Positions 1 to 5,858 of a stretch of DNA of 14,677 nucleotides are shown here, piece by piece. The position numbers were made by a program, and so were the translations under genes. A model generated the notes under the pieces. The model was not told the DNA's origin. It made no database searches and saw only the letters and a list, made by a program, of their open reading frames with translations. Positions within the stretch are counted from its first letter, which is position 1, and every line of letters begins with the position of its first letter. The stretch comes from CANLWN01 sp039815505. Lineage in GTDB: Bacteria; Bacteroidota; Bacteroidia; Flavobacteriales; Flavobacteriaceae. The stretch is taken from positions 1 to 14,677 of the forward strand of contig JBCBZE010000044.1 of NCBI GenBank assembly GCA_039815505.1, read 5' to 3'.

Positions 1-791
1 GAACCGGACAGTGAGAAGAAAGGTACTTTAGCCTCGCCCGCTACCGCTTTTGCCAACAAGGTTTTTCCTGTTCCCGGAGGTCCTACCAATAAGGCACCTT
101 TGGGTATTTTTCCTCCCAGAGAGGTATATTTATCCGGGTTTTTAAGGAATTCAACTATTTCCTCGACCTCTTCTTTGGCACCTTCAAGGCCTGCGACATC
201 CTTGAAAGACGTTCTGGTATCGGTTTTTTCATCGAAAAGTTTTGCCTTGGATTTACCAATATTGAAAATCTGACCTCCAGCACCGCCGCCGCCGCCGCCG
301 GACATTCTGCGCATAAGGTAGATCCATATGCCTATGATAAGTACAAAAGGCAGAATACTCAGGAGTAGATTACCGATGACATCGGATTCGGTATCATAAT
401 CTACAATGGTATCCAAATTATTGTCCTTCTTAAGGTTTTTGATTTCGTTCTCAAAATTCTGAAGGTCTCCGTAATCCAATATGTATTGTGGGGTCATGCC
501 CGGAGAGAATGCAAAAGGCTTGTCCGAAACATCCTTATGTACATCTTTTTGTAAAGCTTCATCCGTCAAAAATACCTTTGCCTGCCTTGTATTGGTGATA
601 ATCAATATTTTATCAATATCACCATTTCTAAGGTACTCCTGTAGCTCGGATGTAGTTGTTTTCTTAGTGTTGGCGAAACTATCGCTACCAAAAAACTGGA
701 ATCCGATTAGAAGAACGGCTATCAGTCCGTATATCCACCATGAACTAAACCTAGGTTTTTTTGGATTTGTATTGTTGTTTTCTTTTGCCAT
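1..791 (-). CDS. ftsH: ATP-dependent zinc metalloprotease FtsH, N-terminal part (runs off window start)
   Basis: Membrane-anchored AAA+ protease that extracts and degrades misfolded membrane proteins and short-lived regulators. The 263 visible codons start at ATG 791-789. Residues about 19-35 form the first membrane segment, followed by a periplasmic domain and a second segment at about 139-160. After it come RRMSGGGGGGAGG (161-173), a glycine-rich linker, the start of the AAA domain (FKDVAGLEGAKEE, 196-208) and Walker A GPPGTGKT at 237-244. Walker B, the second region of homology and the HEXXH protease site lie outside the window. The start is 5 bases after the rsfS stop, so the two genes are very probably co-transcribed. 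Identification is secure from the linker, the FKDVAG segment and Walker A; completeness of the gene cannot be judged here. Confidence 0.97.
   Translation of the reverse strand, partial: MAKENNNTNPKKPRFSSWWIYGLIAVLLIGFQFFGSDSFANTKKTTTSELQEYLRNGDIDKILIITNTRQAKVFLTDEALQKDVHKDVSDKPFAFSPGMTPQYILDYGDLQNFENEIKNLKKDNNLDTIVDYDTESDVIGNLLLSILPFVLIIGIWIYLMRRMSGGGGGGAGGQIFNIGKSKAKLFDEKTDTRTSFKDVAGLEGAKEEVEEIVEFLKNPDKYTSLGGKIPKGALLVGPPGTGKTLLAKAVAGEAKVPFFSLSG
285..299 (-). repeat. GGC trinucleotide tract encoding the FtsH glycine linker
   Basis: Five perfect GGC codons in a row (plus strand GCC units) encode Gly165-Gly169, followed by GGT for Gly170. The tract lies just after the second membrane segment of FtsH. 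Gain or loss of a unit would stay in frame and only alter the linker length. It is GC-rich against an AT-rich background. Confidence 0.8.
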
Positions 792-796
792 TATTT

Positions 797-1174
797 TTAT
801 TGATTAAAACTACTTTCCACCATGGTAACCTTAGCGTCTCCCCACAAGCCTTCTATGTCGTAGAACTCCCTAACATGTTTTTGAAAAACATGTATAACCA
901 CATTGACATAGTCCAATAATACCCATTCGGCGTTTTCGGAACCTTCTACATGCCAAGGTTTGTCCTTGATCGATTTACTAACAGTTTTTTGGATCGAATT
1001 AACTATTGCATTAACATGCGTATTGGAAGTACCATTACAAATTATAAAGTAGTCACAAACGGTGTTTTCAATTTCCCTAAGGTCTAATAAATTTATGTCA
1101 TTTCCCTTAACTTCTTCTATTCCATGTAAGATTAAAGCGATTAACTCATCTGCGCTAGCTTTCCTTTTCTGCAT
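797..1174 (-). CDS. rsfS: Ribosomal silencing factor RsfS
   Basis: RsfS (Iojap/YbeB family) binds protein uL14 on the large ribosomal subunit and blocks subunit joining when nutrients are scarce. The protein has 125 residues, a normal length for the family. Visible family features are the N-terminal helix (ADELIALILHGIEEVKG), the strand DINLLDLREIENTVCDYFIICNGTS, the segment PWHVEGSENAEWVLLDYVNVVIHVF and the end EREFYDIE-like HVREFYDIEGLWGDA. The start is ATG 1174-1172. It lies directly upstream of ftsH with a 5-base gap and diverges from birA across 93 bases, an arrangement I know from Flavobacteriaceae genomes. A TAnnTTTG match 19 bases before the start probably drives rsfS-ftsH. Confidence 0.95.
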   Translation of the reverse strand: MQKRKASADELIALILHGIEEVKGNDINLLDLREIENTVCDYFIICNGTSNTHVNAIVNSIQKTVSKSIKDKPWHVEGSENAEWVLLDYVNVVIHVFQKHVREFYDIEGLWGDAKVTMVESSFNQ

Positions 1175-1193
1175 TCAAATTTTTTAGTTTCTA

Positions 1194-1201
1194 CAAAGTT
1201 A
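1194..1201 (-). promoter_or_regulatory. Candidate -7 element for rsfS-ftsH
   Basis: On the minus strand this reads TAACTTTG, a full match to the Bacteroidota -7 consensus TAnnTTTG. It ends 19 bases before the rsfS ATG, which implies a leader of about 13-15 nt. No clear TTTG -33 partner is seen 19-21 bases upstream, so the call rests on the -7 box and its position. Confidence 0.5.
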
Positions 1202-1267
1202 TTATTTTTTTATTTTCTTAGCTATTGTTTTTAACATAACATTTTACATATAATCAACAGCTTACCC

Positions 1268-1999
1268 ATGCAAATAATCAAACTTGATGCCACGGATTCG
1301 ACAAATTTGTACTTAAAAAATTTGATGGCTTCGCACACCTTGGAAGATTATACCGTGGTAACCGCTAAAAAACAGTTGAAGGGAAGGGGGCAAATGGGTA
1401 CCATATGGCAATCAGAAAAGGATAAAAACCTTACTTTCAGTGTTTTAAAAAAATATAATGATGTGCGTATCACCCATCGTTTTTTTTTAAATATTTGCGT
1501 TTCCCTTGCTATTTATGATAGTCTAAAATATTTTCATGTACCTGATATTCGTATTAAATGGCCTAACGACATTATGTCAGGTTCCTCAAAGATATGTGGT
1601 ATACTTATAGAGAATATCCTGAACGGTCAAAACATCCAGGCATCTATTATAGGTGTTGGTCTTAACGTAAACCAAACGGAATTCAAGGGGCTCAATGGTG
1701 TTTCTTCCTTAAAGCTACTTTTGGGGGGACATTTTAATTTGGAAGAAGTATTACATAAAATATTGGATAATCTAAAACAGTATTTTTCACTGTCCGACGA
1801 AAAACCTTGGGAGTATTTTAGCAATTCTTATCAACGACTATTGTTTCGCAAGGACAAGCCTTCTACATTCAAAAATAAATCAGGTGAACTGTTCATGGGT
1901 TTCATAAAGGGGGTTTCGCCAGAAGGGAAACTACTTGTGAACCTCGAAGATATGGTACTAAAGGAATTTGACTTAAAGGAAATTCAACTGCTTTACTAG
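1268..1999 (+). CDS. birA: Biotin--[acetyl-CoA-carboxylase] ligase, catalytic domain only
   Basis: Activates biotin with ATP to biotinyl-5'-AMP and transfers it to the acceptor lysine of biotin carboxyl carrier proteins. Of 243 residues, the BPL/LplA catalytic fold starts at once with DATDSTN (7-13); GRGQMG (39-44) is the adenylate-binding loop, KWPND (97-101) carries the conserved lysine, and GILIEN (111-116) and GVGLNVN (129-135) complete the core. The C-terminal small domain follows (about 190-243). The N-terminal helix-turn-helix of E. coli BirA is absent, so this is a monofunctional enzyme that cannot act as the biotin-operon repressor by that route. It is divergent from rsfS and its TAG stop shares a CTAG with the stop of the convergent SRPBCC gene. 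Confidence 0.95.
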   Translation: MQIIKLDATDSTNLYLKNLMASHTLEDYTVVTAKKQLKGRGQMGTIWQSEKDKNLTFSVLKKYNDVRITHRFFLNICVSLAIYDSLKYFHVPDIRIKWPNDIMSGSSKICGILIENILNGQNIQASIIGVGLNVNQTEFKGLNGVSSLKLLLGGHFNLEEVLHKILDNLKQYFSLSDEKPWEYFSNSYQRLLFRKDKPSTFKNKSGELFMGFIKGVSPEGKLLVNLEDMVLKEFDLKEIQLLY

Positions 2000-2388
2000 A
2001 TTTTCCCCAAATTATCTGCTAAAGTACCCATGAAATTGGTAATAGGCGTCTTTATCATCATGGCCATCATTGCATTGAATTCTCCCTCAAAACTTAGGGT
2101 AACCTCACTTTTACCTTCGTCCAAAGCCTTGATATCGGCCGTGAGCGTAAAAGGTAATTTATCGCTGGCGGCGCCCAACACAATTTTGTTATGAGGGAGC
2201 TGTTCTTTACGTTGTAGCACAATCTCTGGCATTCCGCTCAATGCAAAAAGAAATCTATCCTCATTGAGTACTTCAAATTTGCTAATATTTTCGGGCATTA
2301 GCGTTTCAAAGTTTTTAAGATCGGTCAAAAAGTCAAAAGTAATCTCTTGACTCTTTGGGACTATTTTTTTAGGGGTTTCTATAAACAT
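1996..2388 (-). CDS. SRPBCC (START-like) domain protein of unknown ligand
   Basis: A 130-residue protein with the pattern of a single SRPBCC/START-like lipid- or ligand-binding fold: N-terminal strand (IETPKKIVPKSQEITFDFLTD), a helical segment FETLMPENISKF, alternating strands in the middle (FLFALSGM, KIVLGAAS, FTLTADIKALD, SEVTLSFEGEF) and a long C-terminal helix (MMAMMIKTPITNFMGTLADNL). No catalytic residues can be assigned. It follows pyrE with a 6-base gap on the same strand and so probably shares its transcript; in my memory of flavobacterial genomes this protein regularly sits next to pyrE, but its role there is not known to me. It overlaps the 3' end of birA by 4 bases, tail to tail. 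Confidence 0.8.
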   Translation of the reverse strand: MFIETPKKIVPKSQEITFDFLTDLKNFETLMPENISKFEVLNEDRFLFALSGMPEIVLQRKEQLPHNKIVLGAASDKLPFTLTADIKALDEGKSEVTLSFEGEFNAMMAMMIKTPITNFMGTLADNLGKI

Positions 2389-2394
2389 ATTTTC

Positions 2395-3036
2395 TTAGTG
2401 TTGCCATTGGGACGGATCACTTTTCCATTCCAATAACGTTTTTAACTGTTCTTCTTTTATATATTGCGTATCGGACGCTTGTTGAATGATATGATTATAA
2501 TCACAAAGGGTGTGCAATTCAATGTTGTTCCGTTTAAAGTTTTCCTCGGCCACGGCAAAACCATACGTAAAAATGGCTACCATTCCCTTTACTTTTGCTC
2601 CACTTCCTTTGAGTGCTTCCACAGCATTTAAGCTGCTCTTCCCGGTACTTATCAAATCCTCAATAACAACAACGGTCCGATCGGGTTCTAAATGACCTTC
2701 CACCTGATTTTTCCTTCCATGTGATTTAGCTTCTGGACGCACATAAACAAAGGGAAGTCCCAACTGCTCGGCAACAAGCATACCAATGCCTATTGCTCCC
2801 GTAGCAACGCCGGCTATGGCATCTGGTTTTCCATAGAGCGTCTCTACCTGTTTCGCCATTTCCTCACGCACATAATTTCTAATGACGGGGTAGGAGAGAA
2901 TGATTCTATTATCGCAATAAATGGGTGATTTCCATCCGGAGGCCCATGTAAATGGATTTTCTGGTTTCAACTTTATTGCATTAATTTGCAACAGAAGTTC
3001 TGCTGTTTTTTTGGCGGTGTCTTTGTCTAAAACCAT
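2395..3036 (-). CDS. pyrE: Orotate phosphoribosyltransferase
   Basis: Joins orotate to PRPP to make orotidine 5'-monophosphate in de novo pyrimidine synthesis. The chosen start, ATG 3036-3034, gives 213 residues beginning MVLDKDTAKKTAELL, the usual family N-terminus. The reading frame stays open further upstream to 3114, but that part would overlap the Nudix gene and carries no family similarity. Motifs: FTWASGWKSPIYCDNR (29-44), orotate/PRPP loop residues KSHGRKNQVEGH (104-115), and the PRPP-binding motif VVVIEDLISTGKS (122-134) with the acidic pair E126/D127. It is followed after 6 bases by the SRPBCC gene. Only 7 bases separate its start from that of the divergent Nudix gene, so each promoter must lie inside the other gene. 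Confidence 0.95.
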   Translation of the reverse strand: MVLDKDTAKKTAELLLQINAIKLKPENPFTWASGWKSPIYCDNRIILSYPVIRNYVREEMAKQVETLYGKPDAIAGVATGAIGIGMLVAEQLGLPFVYVRPEAKSHGRKNQVEGHLEPDRTVVVIEDLISTGKSSLNAVEALKGSGAKVKGMVAIFTYGFAVAEENFKRNNIELHTLCDYNHIIQQASDTQYIKEEQLKTLLEWKSDPSQWQH

Positions 3037-3040
3037 GACG

Positions 3041-3048
3041 CAAATGTA
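3041..3048 (-). promoter_or_regulatory. Candidate -7 element for pyrE, implying a leaderless mRNA
   Basis: The minus strand reads TACATTTG, a full TAnnTTTG match, then CGTC and the pyrE ATG. With the usual few-base distance from this box to the transcription start, RNA would begin at or within a base or two of the ATG. The box covers the start codon of the Nudix gene on the other strand. No good -33 TTTG is seen at 19-21 bases. Confidence 0.45.
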
Positions 3049-3631
3049 TAAAGTTTTTGTTAATGAAGCGCCCCTCATTTTAACAAATAAAGTTTCGGAA
3101 ACGGCAAATAGCAACTATTTTTTATTAAATGGAGAAGCGATCAATGATGCTATAGATGCACTTTCAAAAAAGAAACTGACCGAAGCCTATATTTACCATC
3201 CCAATCATGAAGAAATACTGAAAAAATTCACTAATAAAATTCCTTTGGTGGTCGCAGCCGGAGGTGTGGTGACCAATAAAGAAGGCAAGGTTCTATTTAT
3301 CTATCGAAATGATAAATGGGATTTACCAAAAGGTAAGTTGGACAAAGGAGAATCCATTGAGGAAGCTGCGCTGAGAGAAGTTGCTGAGGAAACAGGGGTA
3401 AAGGGGTTAAAAATCGAGAATTTTTTGAGAACTACGTATCATGTTTTTAAAAGAAACGGAACCTATAAACTTAAGGAGGTACATTGGTTTGCCATGAAAA
3501 CGGGCTACGATGGCAAGTTAAAGGGACAAAAAAGTGAAGGCATCGTAAAGGTTAAATGGAAAGGCCCAAAAAAAATACAGAAGGCATTGGCCAACTCCTA
3601 CACCAATATCAAAATACTTTTTGAGGACTAA
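3044..3631 (+). CDS. Nudix hydrolase, substrate unknown
   Basis: Hydrolyses a nucleoside diphosphate linked to another group; the substrate cannot be read from the sequence. The 195-residue protein has an N-terminal extension (1-65) with a ...VNEAPLILTNK... strand pattern and then a Nudix fold from about residue 68. The Nudix box is complete at 97-119: G97, E103, R111-E112, E115-E116 and G118 all fit GX5EX7REUXEEXGU, so metal binding should be intact. The sequence WDLPKGKLDKGE precedes and enters it. The start ATG at 3044 was chosen because it gives MYKVFVNEAP; an in-frame ATG at 3035 would add three residues and overlap the pyrE start codon. The gene ends in a 4-base tail-to-tail overlap with the carboxypeptidase gene. 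Confidence 0.9.
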   Translation: MYKVFVNEAPLILTNKVSETANSNYFLLNGEAINDAIDALSKKKLTEAYIYHPNHEEILKKFTNKIPLVVAAGGVVTNKEGKVLFIYRNDKWDLPKGKLDKGESIEEAALREVAEETGVKGLKIENFLRTTYHVFKRNGTYKLKEVHWFAMKTGYDGKLKGQKSEGIVKVKWKGPKKIQKALANSYTNIKILFED

Positions 3632-5394
3632 AGAGGATTTCCCGGGGGATCTTTTTTTAGCAAGCGATACACAGGATATTGTAGGTGGGCTTTTTCGTAG
3701 TGGGCCGATTTTTTAAATAACCAATCCAATTGAGCATACCAATTGGAAGCAAACTCTTCATCAGTAGCCTTTTTAAATAAGAATGTTTCACGCAATCGTT
3801 CGTCTTTTTCCAACATTTCCAAGGCTTCATCTTCAAAAACATAAGGGGAGAAACCTTCTTTTTGTTGTAGAATGGTATCAAAAAAATTCCAGTTAAAAAA
3901 AGAATCGGTCGCTTCTGGCTCCAAGGTCTCTAAAATATATCGAATTCCTTCTTGATTCGTAGGGATTACGTAGTCTCCCTCTAGAAAATATACCTCCCCT
4001 GATTTTTTCGAAACTTCGGTATCGTAATGTAGATAATGACCTTCATAAGGGTTTTGCCTGGTGCTATATTCCTCGATTCGATAGTTTTCAACCCATAGAA
4101 CAGTGTCCTTTTCCAATGTACGGTAAGTTATTCCATTTCTATCCATATAGGTCATTATTTTACCCCACCCCTTTCTTATGAGGTAAGCTTCCGGGATTTC
4201 GACCGTGCGGGCAGGACGATAATGGTTCTTGTATGTGGCCTCCTTGGTAAACGGTTTGGCTCTGTTGTAGGAAAGCCTTGGAAATCCGGTAACTTCACTT
4301 TCTAAGGTATCCGCCTCATATCCCTTGAAATTAAGGATGGAAGTCTTGGTGGTATCTATTTCCCATGAAACCGGATAGCGCTTCCAATTTGCTCTGTCTT
4401 CGGAAGCTTTTTTTCTAAGTTTCTTTATTTTTTTTGTATTGTTTTCTGCAATATCGGCTATTTTGGTCATGAGCTCATAAGTGCCCTCCACCCTTTTTTT
4501 ATAGGGTTTTAGCATGTGGGTCTCTACCATCAGCCCCAATGTATTCCAAAGTGTGGTATAGCCCGTAGAATATCGGGGATGGTCCATAAACTGTGAAAAC
4601 CCTTTCTCCGGTGCTTGGTTAAACACGTTTACATAAGGTGTAATATCCCAACCGGTCTCTGCCAAGGATCTTTCAAGATCAGGCATCATTTCTTGATGGA
4701 GATATGTGCCAAGGTCTCCCCCTAATTTGTTATGCTGCGTAAAAAGATGTGTAAGGGTATATTGATAATCGGCCCCATTACTAACATGATTATCAATAAA
4801 AATATCTGGTTTTACCAAATGAAAAATGGTAGCAAAAGTTTTTGCGTTCTTGGTATCATTCTTTATAAAATCACGGTTTAGGTCATAATTTTGGGCATTG
4901 CCCCGGAACCCATAGGACTTAGGCCCATTTTGGTTTGCCCTGGTAGTGGAGTTCCTATTCAAGGCACCACCAACGTTATATATGGGAATAGTGACCAATA
5001 CTGTATTCTTCAACGGTTTCAAGTGCTCCAAGGCAAAGTCCCTGAACAAAAGCATGGTAGCATCTATACCATCGCTTTCTCCGGGATGTATGCCGTTGTT
5101 GATTAGAATAACGCTTTTGTCCTTCCCTATTTTTTGAAAGTTGAAATCACTATCAGCATTATAGGTAACTACATGCAGTGGAAAACCACTATCTGTCTCT
5201 CCTATAGTTTGGATATTTATTTCGGGAAATTCTTTTGCTAGCTGAATATAGAAATCAATGGTTTGGAGATAGGTAGCGGTTTCCTCTCCTTTGGAAAGTT
5301 CGAAATGGGTTTGGAAATCACCTACCTTATCCTCTTTTTGCGTTTCGCAGGAAATAAAAAATACAACTATAAAAAATATATGGAGAAGTCTCAT
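3628..5394 (-). CDS. M14-family zinc carboxypeptidase, predicted lipoprotein
   Basis: A 588-residue metallopeptidase. Residues 1-15 are a hydrophobic signal and FIS-Cys16 forms a lipobox, so the protein is expected to be lipid-anchored outside the inner membrane. The M14 fold shows INNGIHPGESDG (98-109) with zinc ligands H103 and E106, NYDLNRDF (169-176) with the substrate-carboxylate Asn/Arg pair, DNHVSNG (201-207) with a candidate third ligand H203, and VETHMLKPY (290-298) with the candidate catalytic glutamate E291. Residues from about 340 to 588 form a C-terminal region of no family I can name, rich in aromatic and charged residues. It follows the response regulator by 59 bases with its own promoter match. 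Substrate (peptides or peptidoglycan-derived) is not determined. Confidence 0.88.
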   Translation of the reverse strand: MRLLHIFFIVVFFISCETQKEDKVGDFQTHFELSKGEETATYLQTIDFYIQLAKEFPEINIQTIGETDSGFPLHVVTYNADSDFNFQKIGKDKSVILINNGIHPGESDGIDATMLLFRDFALEHLKPLKNTVLVTIPIYNVGGALNRNSTTRANQNGPKSYGFRGNAQNYDLNRDFIKNDTKNAKTFATIFHLVKPDIFIDNHVSNGADYQYTLTHLFTQHNKLGGDLGTYLHQEMMPDLERSLAETGWDITPYVNVFNQAPEKGFSQFMDHPRYSTGYTTLWNTLGLMVETHMLKPYKKRVEGTYELMTKIADIAENNTKKIKKLRKKASEDRANWKRYPVSWEIDTTKTSILNFKGYEADTLESEVTGFPRLSYNRAKPFTKEATYKNHYRPARTVEIPEAYLIRKGWGKIMTYMDRNGITYRTLEKDTVLWVENYRIEEYSTRQNPYEGHYLHYDTEVSKKSGEVYFLEGDYVIPTNQEGIRYILETLEPEATDSFFNWNFFDTILQQKEGFSPYVFEDEALEMLEKDERLRETFLFKKATDEEFASNWYAQLDWLFKKSAHYEKAHLQYPVYRLLKKDPPGNPL

Positions 5395-5424
5395 AGGTTT
5401 GAATTTTTTACTTCAAACTATGAA

Positions 5425-5432
5425 CAAAATTA
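5425..5432 (-). promoter_or_regulatory. Candidate -7 element for the M14 carboxypeptidase gene
   Basis: The minus strand reads TAATTTTG, a full TAnnTTTG match, 30 bases before the carboxypeptidase ATG. It lies between that gene and the hairpin at the end of the response-regulator gene, which suggests the carboxypeptidase has its own start. A -33 TTTG at the right distance is not evident. Confidence 0.4.
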
Positions 5433-5436
5433 CGCA

Positions 5437-5455
5437 AAATAAGCTACTCTTATTT
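5437..5455 (-). terminator. Perfect 7-bp inverted repeat at the end of the response-regulator gene
   Basis: The arms AAATAAG (5437-5443) and CTTATTT (5449-5455) are perfectly complementary around a 5-base loop, and the second arm includes two bases of the response-regulator stop codon (5454-5456). The stem is AT-rich and no clean U tract follows on the minus strand, so an efficient intrinsic terminator is doubtful; it may instead protect the 3' end. Confidence 0.3.
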
Positions 5456-5858
5456 AAGCAGCTTTTGTTATTTCCCCTATTTCCCTTTTGCGAATGGGCT
5501 TACTAATATATTCTACCACATGATGGGTTTTGGATTTATATATTTCGGATTTTTCCAAGTCCAATTTGTCGATTGAAGAGGTTATTATATTCACCCTTAT
5601 CTTTTTTGTTATAGGTTGCGCAATAAACTCTTCCAAGAATTGCCAACCATCCATAATAGGCATATTGATATCCAAGAAAATGATATCGGGGAGTTTTTCA
5701 TTTTTAGCTATTCTATCCCTAATGGCATCAATAGCCAATTTTCCATTGCCGTAGGTTTCTATAGCTTCGCATATATCCAAAGATCCCAACAACTTTTTAA
5801 TCCCAAAAACGGTTATGGAATCGTCATCAATTATGAAAATCGAATTAATTTCTTTCAT
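5454..5858 (-). CDS. Single-domain response regulator (CheY-like receiver)
   Basis: A 134-residue receiver domain with no output domain. The acidic pocket is D11-D12-D13 after IFII, the phospho-acceptor is D63 in IIFLDINMPIMDG, the conserved Thr/Ser is T93 in NIITSS, and K120-P121 closes the active site; all key residues are present. The start ATG 5858-5856 overlaps the histidine-kinase gene by 14 bases, so translation is probably coupled and the two form a pair. With no DNA-binding domain, it is expected to act by protein contact, as a phosphate relay or phosphate sink. The inverted repeat at 5437-5455 overlaps its stop codon. Confidence 0.93.
   Translation of the reverse strand: MKEINSIFIIDDDSITVFGIKKLLGSLDICEAIETYGNGKLAIDAIRDRIAKNEKLPDIIFLDINMPIMDGWQFLEEFIAQPITKKIRVNIITSSIDKLDLEKSEIYKSKTHHVVEYISKPIRKREIGEITKAA

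Noticed and set aside
2921..3043. N-terminal extension of the Nudix frame by 41 codons
   Set aside because: It overlaps pyrE in antisense and has no Nudix-family content; ATG 3044 gives the natural N-terminus.
3037..3114. N-terminal extension of the pyrE frame by 26 codons
   Set aside because: It is antisense to the Nudix gene and lacks family similarity; the family N-terminus begins at MVLDKDTAKKTAE.
4891..5137. Plus-strand frames of 63-71 codons inside the carboxypeptidase gene
   Set aside because: They are antisense shadows of a strongly conserved M14 domain.
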